The notes under the pieces were generated by a model. The model was given only the letters and a program-made list of their open reading frames with translations, had not been told where the DNA came from and did not search any database. 40,398 bases of DNA, taken from the NCBI GenBank assembly GCA_964619785.1, contig CAZUGH010000011.1:1-40398 (forward strand), read 5' to 3'. The stretch is from CAZUGH01 sp964619785. GTDB taxonomy: Bacteria; Bacillota; Clostridia; Lachnospirales; Lachnospiraceae. The translations under genes were made by a program, and so were the position numbers. Shown here in pieces: positions 1 to 7,954 of the stretch (position 1 is the first letter of the stretch; each line of letters starts with the position of its first letter).

Positions 1-586
1 ATTCTTCAGGATCACAGTTTGTATCTACAATACCAATCAATGGAATGTGAAGAATGTGAGCTTCCTGAATACAAATTCTTTCTTTCTTAGGATCTACAAC
101 AAAGATTGCATCTGGAACTTTCTTCATTTCTTTAATTCCACCAAGGTTTCTCTCAAGTTTAGCCCATTCCTTCTTAAGATTAATAACTTCTTTCTTAGGA
201 AGAACATCAAATGTGCCATCTTCTGACATCTTCTCGATTGCTTTCAGTCTTCTAATTCTTGTCTGAATTGTCTTAAAGTTGGTAAGCATACCGCCTAACC
301 ATCTTTCATTAACATAGAACATTCCACAACGCTCTGCTTCTGCTTTAATTGAATCCTGAGCCTGCTTCTTAGTTCCTACAAAAAGAATGTTTCCGCCATT
401 AGCAGCAACTTCCTTAATTGCATTGTAAGCTTCGTCTATTTTACCTACAGATTTCTGAAGATCGATGATATAAATACCATTTCTCTCTGTGTAGATGTAC
501 TCAGCCATTTTAGGGTTCCATCTTCTTGTCTGGTGTCCAAAATGTACACCTGCTTCCAATAACTGTTTCATTGAAATAACGCTCAT
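1..586 (-). CDS. rpsB: 30S ribosomal protein S2 (partial, C-terminus beyond window)
   Basis: Component of the small ribosomal subunit, needed for assembly of the platform region. Reading the minus strand from the ATG at 586 gives MSVISMKQLLEAGVHFGHQ and continues open to the window edge (195 codons). Typical S2 signatures are visible: GVHFGHQTRRWNPKM near the N-terminus, NERWLGGMLTNFKTI in the middle and PLIGIVDTNCDP at the end. The start is fixed by a GGAGG six bases upstream. The C-terminal part is missing only because the window ends. It follows the flagellar operon directly, as in Bacillus, but has its own promoter. Confidence 0.97.
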   Translation of the reverse strand, partial: MSVISMKQLLEAGVHFGHQTRRWNPKMAEYIYTERNGIYIIDLQKSVGKIDEAYNAIKEVAANGGNILFVGTKKQAQDSIKAEAERCGMFYVNERWLGGMLTNFKTIQTRIRRLKAIEKMSEDGTFDVLPKKEVINLKKEWAKLERNLGGIKEMKKVPDAIFVVDPKKERICIQEAHILHIPLIGIVDTNCDPEE

Positions 587-700
587 AACTTACCTCCATG
601 TGGTTGTTTTCTTCCGTAGGCTTCTTCGTATCGTCTGACCAATTCATTCATTTGAACAGGCACCTGGACAATCATCGACCTACGTGATTTTTTTGTATCC
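587..700 (-). promoter_or_regulatory. Structured 5' leader of rpsB, possible S2 autoregulatory element
   Basis: The transcript between the predicted start point and the rpsB ATG is about 110 bases and codes for nothing visible. Its ends can pair: CGTAGG at 679-684 (minus strand) with CCTACG at 615-620, enclosing about 58 bases with further short complementary pieces. Ribosomal protein genes often carry leaders that mimic the rRNA site of their own product. That this one binds S2 is inference from position only; no known motif was matched. Confidence 0.35.
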
Positions 701-705
701 GCTTT

Positions 706-734
706 ATTCTATCACAGTGTTTCTTAATTTGCAA
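706..734 (-). promoter_or_regulatory. Sigma-A promoter of rpsB
   Basis: On the minus strand TTGCAA (729-734) is followed after 17 bases by TAGAAT (706-711). The -35 box abuts the stop codon of the upstream MltG-like gene. No terminator is visible between that gene and rpsB, so rpsB may be read both from this promoter and by read-through from the flagellar operon. Confidence 0.75.
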
Positions 735-735
735 G

Positions 736-1233
736 CTATTTTGTAATTATTTTCGCAATCTCCTGATAACTAGCTCCAGATGGTATTTCATAGTTACCTA
801 CAGAAATATTGTCAGCATATCCCTTTTTCACCAGATAACGATCAAAATCCTTTGAGCTTTTGACTAATCCAGCTTTCTCAATCTTTTTTGACACACTACT
901 CGAATCCATCCCTGATGAAACTTTAATTCGAACATTTTTCTTCGATGGTTTTTTGGTCACCTCTGGCGAAGGAGTTGCTGCCACCTCTGGTGAAGGTGCC
1001 GCTGTCTTCTCCGGCGTTGGCGCTGCGGTAGACGTAGGTGCTGCGATAGCCGTCGGTTCTACAGTAGGTTCTGCCTGTGGCGTTTCACTTGTTTCAGGAA
1101 AAACCATTCCGAATGATTTTGCCTGATTTATTATATTTTGTTCTGTCATCTGTTTACGATATGCTATGCATAACAGAAGGGCTGTTACGATAATACCAAT
1201 CCCCAGCCCTCGTAAAAAATATTTTCTTTTCAT
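736..1233 (-). CDS. Short MltG/YceG-like membrane protein lacking the catalytic domain
   Basis: 165 residues: an N-terminal membrane segment (about 9-24), a Pro/Thr/Ala-rich stretch (about 45-95, with repeated PTP and PSPEV units), then a C-terminal region from about 100 that resembles the small LysM-like subdomain of endolytic transglycosylase MltG (VRIKVSSGMDSSSVSKKIE, later NYEIPSGASYQEI). Full MltG proteins have well over 300 residues and a catalytic Glu domain, which is absent here. It is therefore probably an envelope-anchored, non-enzymatic protein. CGGAGG precedes the ATG; the gene lies 2 bases after the DUF6115 gene and is the last gene of the flagellar run. The exact role is unknown. 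Confidence 0.75.
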   Translation of the reverse strand: MKRKYFLRGLGIGIIVTALLLCIAYRKQMTEQNIINQAKSFGMVFPETSETPQAEPTVEPTAIAAPTSTAAPTPEKTAAPSPEVAATPSPEVTKKPSKKNVRIKVSSGMDSSSVSKKIEKAGLVKSSKDFDRYLVKKGYADNISVGNYEIPSGASYQEIAKIITK

Positions 1234-1235
1234 TG

Positions 1236-1838
1236 TCAGCCTCCGTATAAGTCTATCACCAGTTTTACTTCGCCCTGCCCCATATCTAATTCCTTAGAAA
1301 TCTCTAATATGGACTTGCCTGATTGATATAGCTTACGAATTTTTTGATTGGTTTCTGATGCATCTACCATCACAGGCGTATCTGACACTGGCACTTCCTT
1401 CTTTTTCGTAACAGCTGTTTTCTTAGCCGGTGCCTTGGCAACAGGTTTCGGCTTTTTTGCGGGAGTTGTTGCAACAACTGGTTTGCCTGATTTTAATTGT
1501 TTTTCTTTTTCATCTAACATATTGTACATGAAAACTACTTCTTTGTGGTTTTGTTCAATCTTATCGAGAATTTGATTGGAAAATTCATCCACCGCCATAA
1601 TCTTTTCATTGCTTAAATGATTCAAACGATCCGTCGTATGTTCGACTACATTCTCAATATTTTCCTCTATTGCTTTTTCGATTCTCTGCTGTATCATCTC
1701 TTCATCTTTAGATGACCACAGTTCTCTAGACGTATTGCCTTTTTTATCTAATTCCTGATTATCCCCTCTCGAAATCAAAAAGCTTAGTCCCACTAAAACA
1801 AAACCTAGAATCAAAAGTAATATCTCAATCGCTGTCAT
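1236..1838 (-). CDS. DUF6115-type membrane protein, SwrB-position protein
   Basis: 200 residues. One N-terminal membrane segment (about 3-23) is followed by a helical, charged region (about 30-115) that looks coiled-coil, a Lys/Pro/Ala-rich linker (about 118-150), and a C-terminal helix-turn-helix-like piece (KIRKLYQSGKSILEISKELD then a glycine and VKLVIDLYGG). This layout matches the DUF6115 family as I know it. In Bacillus the gene between sigD and rpsB is swrB, a single-pass protein that promotes basal body maturation; this gene has the same place and a similar layout. Equivalence to SwrB is inference. The Shine-Dalgarno is weak (AAGAAG). Confidence 0.75.
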   Translation of the reverse strand: MTAIEILLLILGFVLVGLSFLISRGDNQELDKKGNTSRELWSSKDEEMIQQRIEKAIEENIENVVEHTTDRLNHLSNEKIMAVDEFSNQILDKIEQNHKEVVFMYNMLDEKEKQLKSGKPVVATTPAKKPKPVAKAPAKKTAVTKKKEVPVSDTPVMVDASETNQKIRKLYQSGKSILEISKELDMGQGEVKLVIDLYGG

Positions 1839-1855
1839 ATTCGTTCTTCTTTCTA

Positions 1856-2167
1856 CTAAATTGTAATATCAAATGAGCTTGTTGACCGAGGTGCCATCGG
1901 AGCTTCATCCTTATCCTCGGACTTCTGTCTTCTTCTCTGATTTGGATTGCCTCCATGATTCCCTTTTGATTCACCATATTGATACTCCGGCCACTCATCC
2001 TTATTTGTTTCTACCGCTTGTTGACTATCATGTTGAACCTCTTGACTAAATTGCTGTCCTGTCTGAATCTGTGCATTTTCCTGGTGTCGCATCGTATTGT
2101 TTTGCACTTGTGATGCCTCTTGCGACCGTGGTGCCATCGTAGCAATATCAATCATATTAACTGGCAT
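1856..2167 (-). CDS. Conserved-position hypothetical protein with MAPRS motif at both ends
   Basis: 103 residues, not recognised. It is hydrophilic, rich in Gln, Asn, Glu and Ser, with no membrane segment or signal peptide and probably largely disordered. The motif MAPRS occurs twice, at 11-15 and 91-95, near the two termini; each copy lies close to a short D-I-containing hydrophobic piece (MIDIAT before the first, SFDITI after the second). GGAGTGA lies 5 bases before the ATG. It sits 14 bases after the FapA-like gene within the flagellar run, so a role linked to motility or the envelope is likely but unproven. Confidence 0.75.
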   Translation of the reverse strand: MPVNMIDIATMAPRSQEASQVQNNTMRHQENAQIQTGQQFSQEVQHDSQQAVETNKDEWPEYQYGESKGNHGGNPNQRRRQKSEDKDEAPMAPRSTSSFDITI

Positions 2168-2181
2168 TCAATCACTCCGTT

Positions 2182-3780
2182 CTAAAATGATGTCATGCGG
2201 ATATCTGCACCTTCCCGCACGAATTTGCAGTGTGAAACATTCTCTCTCATAATCTTCATGATGTCTTTAATAATGATTTTGACACCACTATAAACATTAC
2301 CATTTATTTTGATACTTACATCTTGGCAAGCAGCTAAGCGTTCCTGAAGTCTTTCTACTTCGAAATTGAGATTATTCAATTCCTCTACCATTTCCTTGCG
2401 TTTAATCACAACAAGTTTAAAAGAATTCTCCTGCTCAGCTGTTAGTTTATCTCCTGATTTAATTTTTGTGCTTAATGCCACTAGTATTTGGTCTAATTTG
2501 CGAACTTCTTTTACTTTTTCGTCTGCTTCTTTTTCAAGCTGATTTGCTTTCTTCGCCATCTCGGTATCGGCTAATATCTCAATCTTCGTATCAGTCCCCA
2601 TCGAGGACCCTAGATTACTTGCAATAATATTGCCATATGTCTGTAAATGACCACCCGTAATCAGTCCTTTTCGTCCAGATACTTCAATTCGGTCTTTACA
2701 AGTAACATCGGTATGCATCATGGCATCACTCATAACACTTCCACCTGCAATAACGGTACAATTTTCAAGATATTTTGCAACAATATTTCCTTTTGCTTCT
2801 AACCTGCCTCGCGACATTCCTTGCATACCATTTTTCAAAATAATATTACCGCCAGCAACAATATGTGCGCCTTCTACAACACCATTTACGATTACATCGC
2901 CATCCGCTTTGATTGCATACCCGGTTAAAACATTCCCTGGAATTTCAACACTTCCACTGTATTCAATGTCACCAGTTGATACATCAACATTCTTTGGAAC
3001 CTGATAAACATCCGATACAAGAACCATCTCATCTACTAGAGTAACATGTCCTGCCACTTTAGAAAATATCTCTTGGCGATTCTCTGATAATTCAATGTTA
3101 CGTCCATAATGCAAACGCTGTATACGAACTTTCTTAGGTTTAATCTCTCCACCAATAACATTTGTTCCTGGCTTACCCAAATCAGCTGGATATAATGTCG
3201 CTAGTTTGTCACCAGGGCGAACCGGCTTGATATGTCCAAGCTGATGAAAATCAACGCTTCCATCTTCATTTAATTTAGGCCGTATACTAACGTTCGTATC
3301 AAAATGATATTCCACTTTCGCATCAGAACCTTCAGTTGGCATTGTTGCTTTTGCAACAACATAATCAGTACAGTAACAACGATTGGTCAAAAAATCATCT
3401 ACTACATTTTCCATCACACCATGTACAACACCCTTTTTTCGAATGGTTCGTACAATCTCTTCTTTCGATAGTACACTTCCCTCAGCGGATGGTGGATAAA
3501 ATCTTAACGTTGCTGAAAGTGCTTTCGGTTGAATGGTAATCAGCATCTCTTCGTTTTCCTGAAAAAAATCACCTTCAGCAACAATATATTCATCTTTATA
3601 ATTACCTGATTTTAAATAGTTATTTAAACTCGCCAGGTCATATTTTGTAATTCTCTTGATGTCAAGATAATGTATTAATTCTTCAATTTTGAACATGCTT
3701 CCGCCGTCCTCAGGTGGAACCACACTTAGGAACAGTTTATTATCTCTCGGATTGAGTTGAAAATATCCATTTTTACTCAT
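2182..3780 (-). CDS. FapA family (DUF342) polymer-forming protein
   Basis: 532 residues of the FapA/DUF342 type: an N-terminal domain, a central beta-helix-like stretch (about 240-400) of short repeats with many Gly, Val and Ile (GSVEIPGNVLTGYAIKADGD, then GNIILKNGMQGMS), and a C-terminal helical hairpin (about 410-500). Such proteins are linked in other bacteria to polymer formation and membrane-associated regulation. The ATG at 3780 is chosen because AAAGGTGA lies 5 bases upstream; a GTG three codons earlier overlaps that site. The gene follows fliA by 15 bases. Its presence in a fla/che operon is recurrent in Clostridia as far as I know, but its task there is not established. Confidence 0.85.
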   Translation of the reverse strand: MSKNGYFQLNPRDNKLFLSVVPPEDGGSMFKIEELIHYLDIKRITKYDLASLNNYLKSGNYKDEYIVAEGDFFQENEEMLITIQPKALSATLRFYPPSAEGSVLSKEEIVRTIRKKGVVHGVMENVVDDFLTNRCYCTDYVVAKATMPTEGSDAKVEYHFDTNVSIRPKLNEDGSVDFHQLGHIKPVRPGDKLATLYPADLGKPGTNVIGGEIKPKKVRIQRLHYGRNIELSENRQEIFSKVAGHVTLVDEMVLVSDVYQVPKNVDVSTGDIEYSGSVEIPGNVLTGYAIKADGDVIVNGVVEGAHIVAGGNIILKNGMQGMSRGRLEAKGNIVAKYLENCTVIAGGSVMSDAMMHTDVTCKDRIEVSGRKGLITGGHLQTYGNIIASNLGSSMGTDTKIEILADTEMAKKANQLEKEADEKVKEVRKLDQILVALSTKIKSGDKLTAEQENSFKLVVIKRKEMVEELNNLNFEVERLQERLAACQDVSIKINGNVYSGVKIIIKDIMKIMRENVSHCKFVREGADIRMTSF

Positions 3781-3795
3781 ATGATTCACCTTTCA

Positions 3796-4563
3796 TCAAA
3801 AGAGATTGGTAAAATCTACGCAATCGCCTAGTTGTTTCTTAATCTTTTGAAGTGCTTTTTTGTGTAATTGTGAGATTCTAGATTCAGATACTTCTAAAAT
3901 CCTGCTAATTTCCTTTAGTGTTAATTCCTCATAATAATAAAATGTAATAACCTTGCATTCATTTTCTGTCAGTGTCTGTAATGCCTCGACAAGCATTTTC
4001 TTGATTTCCTCTTTTTCAACCTTCTTCTCTGGTTGTTCAAATCGGAAAATAGTACCAGCATCCATCCTTGTCTCACTGCCCTGTTCAAGATAATCGTCAA
4101 GAGAAACCATATTGGTGAATTGTACTTGACTCTTCCAACTGTCATACTCATCTTTCGTGATGCCAATCTCACTGGCTATCTCATCATCACTTGCCGGTCT
4201 TCCCAATTCACTCTCGAGCTTACTTATTGCGTTGTCGATTTTCTTTTGTTTTTGGCGTAGTGTTCGTGGCACCCAATCCATCTTACGAATCTGGTCTAAA
4301 ATCGAACCTCGAATTCGCAAGCTAGCATAAGTTTCAAATTTAACGCCTTTATCTAAATCAAATTTGTCAATCGCATCAATCAAACCAAAGATACCATAGC
4401 CTACAAGGTCGTCATATTCTACTGTATAGCCAAGGTACATGCTGAGTCTTCCAGCCACTAAATTAACGACATTTGCATATTCTAATATCAATTGTTCCCT
4501 AAGTTCAGGCGATTTGGACTTTATATATTTTTCCCATAATTTTGTCTTTTCACTTTCCGTCAT
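3796..4563 (-). CDS. fliA: Flagellar sigma factor FliA/SigD (sigma-28)
   Basis: RNA polymerase sigma factor for late flagellar, motor and chemotaxis genes. 255 residues, normal length. Region 2 is seen at about 45-100 (YDDLVGYGIFGLIDAIDKFD, then ASLRIRGSILDQIRKMDWVP), region 3 at about 110-145, and region 4 near the C-terminus with the DNA-binding helices LTLKEISRILEVSESRISQL. GGAGGG lies 11 bases before the ATG. It is encoded late in the operon, so full-length transcription of more than 29 kb, or an internal promoter, is needed to make it. The anti-sigma factor flgM is not in the window. Confidence 0.96.
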   Translation of the reverse strand: MTESEKTKLWEKYIKSKSPELREQLILEYANVVNLVAGRLSMYLGYTVEYDDLVGYGIFGLIDAIDKFDLDKGVKFETYASLRIRGSILDQIRKMDWVPRTLRQKQKKIDNAISKLESELGRPASDDEIASEIGITKDEYDSWKSQVQFTNMVSLDDYLEQGSETRMDAGTIFRFEQPEKKVEKEEIKKMLVEALQTLTENECKVITFYYYEELTLKEISRILEVSESRISQLHKKALQKIKKQLGDCVDFTNLF

Positions 4564-4599
4564 AGGCGTCTTGTCCCTCCCTGTCTTGTCTTAGTACTT

Positions 4600-4899
4600 C
4601 TATTCTTCCTCTTCTGATAATCCATCTTCTATATCAGTCGCTTGTGCTGCTTCTAAAGCTTCTTTTGCCTGTAAAGCTTCTTGTTCTTCTAATTCACGTT
4701 GTCTTCGCTGCTCTAAATTCTCAGCTTGCATTTTACTTATAATCCTTGCAGCAATTTTTCCTATACAATAGAAAATGATAAGAACAAAAAACAAAAGAAT
4801 CAAACTATATGTTACATCCCATTGATGTACAATGCTAAACAAACAACTGATTAATCCCGCCACCAACATAACAAATGCTGGGATATATCGATTCTTCAT
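4600..4899 (-). CDS. Small two-helix membrane protein between cheD and fliA
   Basis: 99 residues, not recognised as a named family. Two membrane segments (about 6-25 and 31-56) are followed by a highly charged Glu/Gln/Ala-rich cytoplasmic tail that looks like a single helix and ends in a run of acidic residues. The ATG at 4899 is preferred because AAAGGTGA lies 8 bases upstream; earlier GTG/ATG codons overlap that site. It sits 17 bases after cheD, where Bacillus has sigD directly. Membrane placement and linkage suggest a role in motility or signalling, but nothing more can be said. Confidence 0.8.
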   Translation of the reverse strand: MKNRYIPAFVMLVAGLISCLFSIVHQWDVTYSLILLFFVLIIFYCIGKIAARIISKMQAENLEQRRQRELEEQEALQAKEALEAAQATDIEDGLSEEEE

Positions 4900-4916
4900 G
4901 TAATCCATCACCTTTC

Positions 4917-5402
4917 TTAGATGATATAAATTCCTTTACCAACTGCTTTCACCTGTAATTCGCCAGTCTCAGGATAAAATTCAATTGTTCTACCATGAAA
5001 GGCTCCTGTATCCTCTGCCAATATAGGAATATGATTCATGGCAAGAAAATCTTTGGTTGCTTGAATATTTTTACCGCCTATATTCAAATGCTCATTCGTT
5101 GAATCATAGGCAAACATCCTGGCGCCACCAGCAATCTTCGCCACTAAACTTTTCTTACTAGCACCTTCATGTAGCAACTCATTTAACATATCGAGCAAAC
5201 ATGTGTCAGCAAATTTAAATCGGTTTTTATTTTGATTAATCTTTTTACTATCTGGCAGCATGATATGTGCCATACCACATATTAATTTCTGTGTATCATA
5301 TATGACAACACCCATACAAGAACCTAGTCCCAATGTGACAATGTAATCTGGTGCTTTACATATCTTATAATCTGCCATTCCTACTCGAATGATATTGCTC
5401 AT
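4917..5402 (-). CDS. cheD: Chemoreceptor glutamine deamidase CheD
   Basis: Deamidates glutamines of chemoreceptors and, in Firmicutes, tunes receptor-CheA activity. 161 residues, full length. The catalytic residues known from CheD are present: Thr23 and Cys29 in IVTLGLGSCMGV, and His46 in GMAHIMLP. The start overlaps the cheW stop (ATGA). CheC, the usual CheD partner in Bacillus, is not encoded between cheW and cheD, and cheC does not appear elsewhere in the window. Confidence 0.96.
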   Translation of the reverse strand: MSNIIRVGMADYKICKAPDYIVTLGLGSCMGVVIYDTQKLICGMAHIMLPDSKKINQNKNRFKFADTCLLDMLNELLHEGASKKSLVAKIAGGARMFAYDSTNEHLNIGGKNIQATKDFLAMNHIPILAEDTGAFHGRTIEFYPETGELQVKAVGKGIYII

Positions 5403-5866
5403 AAATTTTCTTTTCCTCGAACAACACTCTCCGTATCAAGAAGTGAAATTAAACTATCACTGTTCTTGCCAATTCCAGCCAAATAGATTGCATTTTCCTC
5501 GGATAATTTGAAATTAGGGTTTTCTATTGTTGTTTCATCTAAATTAACCACTTCTTTTACTTCATCAACAATCATTCCAACTAACGACTGATCCGATAGT
5601 TTTACAATAATGATTCTCGTTGAACCTACATATTCATCATCTTCTAATCCAAACCTTCTACGTAGACTCATAACAGGAACAACTTCTCCACGTAGATTAA
5701 TTACACCAATATAATATGGCTGTGACTTGGGTACTCGTGTCATGCGTTGCATTCTTACGATATTATCTACATTGTCTATCTTGATGCCATAGGATTCCTG
5801 GCCAAGCCTGACAACGATATATTGTTGTTCATCAACCAATTCTTCATTGTACTCTAGTTCTTCCAT
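5399..5866 (-). CDS. cheW: Chemotaxis coupling protein CheW
   Basis: Adaptor joining chemoreceptors to CheA. 155 residues, a single CheW/SH3-like domain covering about 15-150: YIVVRLGQESYGIKIDNVDN, then IGVINLRGEVVPVMSLRRRF (the conserved NLRG...P segment) and GMIVDEVKEVVNL. GGAGGTG lies 6 bases before the ATG. It lies 11 bases after cheA and overlaps cheD by 4 bases, so cheA-cheW-cheD are probably made together. Confidence 0.97.
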   Translation of the reverse strand: MEELEYNEELVDEQQYIVVRLGQESYGIKIDNVDNIVRMQRMTRVPKSQPYYIGVINLRGEVVPVMSLRRRFGLEDDEYVGSTRIIIVKLSDQSLVGMIVDEVKEVVNLDETTIENPNFKLSEENAIYLAGIGKNSDSLISLLDTESVVRGKENL

Positions 5867-5877
5867 TCTGGCACCTC

Positions 5878-7926
5878 CTAAAATAGTGTGTTTGTATCTA
5901 AAATCAAAGCAACTTCACCATCACCTAATATCGTAGCCCCACTAAAGAGTTTACCACAAGTGATATGATGTCCTAAAGATTTAATTACCGTTTCCTGTTG
6001 TCCCATTAATCGATCAATAACAAGGCCAATTCTTTGATCACCCTTTTTAACAACAACGACAAGAATGCTCTCCGGTTCCGTCTCCTGTGTTGGCGTTGAT
6101 AATACATCACGCAATCGCACAATCGGTATCACACTACCTCGTAGATGAATAACCTCTTTCGACTGAACTAACTTAATCTCATCTGGCATAATATCTTCAA
6201 TCGTATTGATACTACTCAATGGAATCGCATACTTTTCTGTTCCGACTTCAATCATTAAGGCCTGAATAATTGCAAGCGTCAACGGAAGTTGAATGGTAAA
6301 TGTACTTCCTTTTCCTTCTTCTGTTCTTGCATCTATGCTTCCACCTAACGACTCAATCTTTGTTTTAACAACATCAAGACCTACACCACGTCCAGAAACA
6401 TCGGAAATCTTGTCTGTGGTAGAGAAACTTGGACGAAACAGTAAATCAATTGCCTCTTTATCACTCATCGCTTCCGCCTGTGATTCTGTAAGCAGTCCGG
6501 ACGCTATCGCTTTTTGTTTTACTTTTTCAACATTAATGCCTGCTCCGTCATCTCTTACTTCGATGGTGACATTATTGCCTTCCTGATAAGCATCTAGGAA
6601 AATGGAACCCACTTCTGGTTTGCCAAGACGAATTCTCTCTTCATTGCTCTCTAAGCCATGATCCGCTGAATTACGCAATAAATGCATGAGTGGATCACCA
6701 ATCTCGTCGATAACTGTTCGATCCAATTCGGTCTCTTCACCTGTCATGAAGAGTTCCATCTTTTTATCAAGTTTTCTTGTTAAATCACGAATCATTCTTG
6801 GAAACCGATTTACAACAGATTCAATTGGAACCATTCGAACCTTCATTACCGATTCATGAAGATTGGTTGTAACTCGCTCAAGATACTCAATATTTTCATT
6901 AAATACACTGTTATCTTCTAATAGATTACTAGTAGAATTGCTACTCGCTGAAACCAAACTATTCTTTGCTATAATCAACTCACTAACCAAATTCATTAAA
7001 ACATCTAATTTGTCAATATCAACACGTACCGAACGACTTGCAACAACTTTATTTGTCTTAGTAGACTTCTTCTTTTCTTCTTTTTTTTCTTCTTTCTTGT
7101 CTTCTTTATTTGCATTTGTTGTTGACAGCTCTTCTTCTGGAAGTGCATTATCATCATATGTAAAATCTTCAATTACAACTTCTTTGATTTCTGATACGTT
7201 CTCAATTGATTTTTTAATTGTTTCTTTCTTTTCAGGAGAAGCAAGAATCCAACTAAAATCAAATTCAAATTCTTCATCTTCAATTTCCTCTACACTAGGA
7301 ACTGATTTGATTAATTCCCCTTTGCTCTCAATTGATTTGAAAACAAGGAATGCACGTGCTGCTTTCAAGATACACGTATCTTGTAGATATACTGTAATGC
7401 CAAAGATATTCATCTTCTCTTCTTTTGCATTACTCATCGCGCTAATCTCATACTCTGTCACTGGTATACTGAGGAACTTTCTCTTGTCACCAGATTCTTC
7501 ATTCGAAGCTGTCTTCTTTGTTTCCTTTGGTGCTTCCTCTGTTCCATTATTCAATAATGCATTTAAGTCATCAATAATGTCCTGACTATCTTCAGATCCC
7601 TCTGTACCATCTGTCTGGATACATTCTAGATATTGCTCTAAGGCATCAATTCCACGAAATAAAATGTCAACCAGTTTGGATTCTGCCTTCATCTTACCAT
7701 TACGAATCTCCTGAAATGCATTTTCTAAATCATGAGCAAGACGTTGCATATTCTTATATCCCATTGTTCCAGCCATACCCTTTAATGAGTGAGCCGCGCG
7801 GAAAATCTCATTAATTGTATCCTCATTCTCTGGTTCCTTCTCTAGAATCAAGATATGTTCATTCAAACTCTGTAAATGCTCTTTTGTCTCATCAATAAAA
7901 ATATCAAGATATTGACTTGTATCCAT
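5878..7926 (-). CDS. cheA: Chemotaxis histidine kinase CheA
   Basis: Autophosphorylating kinase that feeds CheY and CheB. 682 residues with the full P1-P5 order: the Hpt domain has phospho-accepting His46 in AAHSLKGMAGTMG; a P2-like region spans about 150-270; a Lys/Glu-rich linker follows (about 275-300); the dimerisation domain starts near VDKLDVLMNLVSELI-type sequence (here DIDKLDVLMNLVSELIIAKN); the ATP-binding domain has the N box HLLRNSADHGLE, G1 DDGAGI and G2 SGRGVGLDVV; the C-terminal CheW-like P5 ends the protein. GGAGGAG precedes the ATG. Confidence 0.97.
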   Translation of the reverse strand: MDTSQYLDIFIDETKEHLQSLNEHILILEKEPENEDTINEIFRAAHSLKGMAGTMGYKNMQRLAHDLENAFQEIRNGKMKAESKLVDILFRGIDALEQYLECIQTDGTEGSEDSQDIIDDLNALLNNGTEEAPKETKKTASNEESGDKRKFLSIPVTEYEISAMSNAKEEKMNIFGITVYLQDTCILKAARAFLVFKSIESKGELIKSVPSVEEIEDEEFEFDFSWILASPEKKETIKKSIENVSEIKEVVIEDFTYDDNALPEEELSTTNANKEDKKEEKKEEKKKSTKTNKVVASRSVRVDIDKLDVLMNLVSELIIAKNSLVSASSNSTSNLLEDNSVFNENIEYLERVTTNLHESVMKVRMVPIESVVNRFPRMIRDLTRKLDKKMELFMTGEETELDRTVIDEIGDPLMHLLRNSADHGLESNEERIRLGKPEVGSIFLDAYQEGNNVTIEVRDDGAGINVEKVKQKAIASGLLTESQAEAMSDKEAIDLLFRPSFSTTDKISDVSGRGVGLDVVKTKIESLGGSIDARTEEGKGSTFTIQLPLTLAIIQALMIEVGTEKYAIPLSSINTIEDIMPDEIKLVQSKEVIHLRGSVIPIVRLRDVLSTPTQETEPESILVVVVKKGDQRIGLVIDRLMGQQETVIKSLGHHITCGKLFSGATILGDGEVALILDTNTLF

Positions 7927-7954
7927 CTTACCACACTCCTCCTATAGCACCTTG

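Noticed and set aside
960..1090. Repeated PTP/PSPEV codons as a DNA repeat or mobile element
   Set aside because: Short degenerate repeats that encode a Pro/Thr-rich linker; they stay in frame and are typical of envelope protein spacers.
6863..7585. 240-residue open frame on the plus strand opposite cheA
   Set aside because: It is antisense to the Lys/Glu-rich and P2 region of cheA, its sequence is Ser/Phe/Leu-rich as expected for a shadow frame, and no family or ribosome site supports it.
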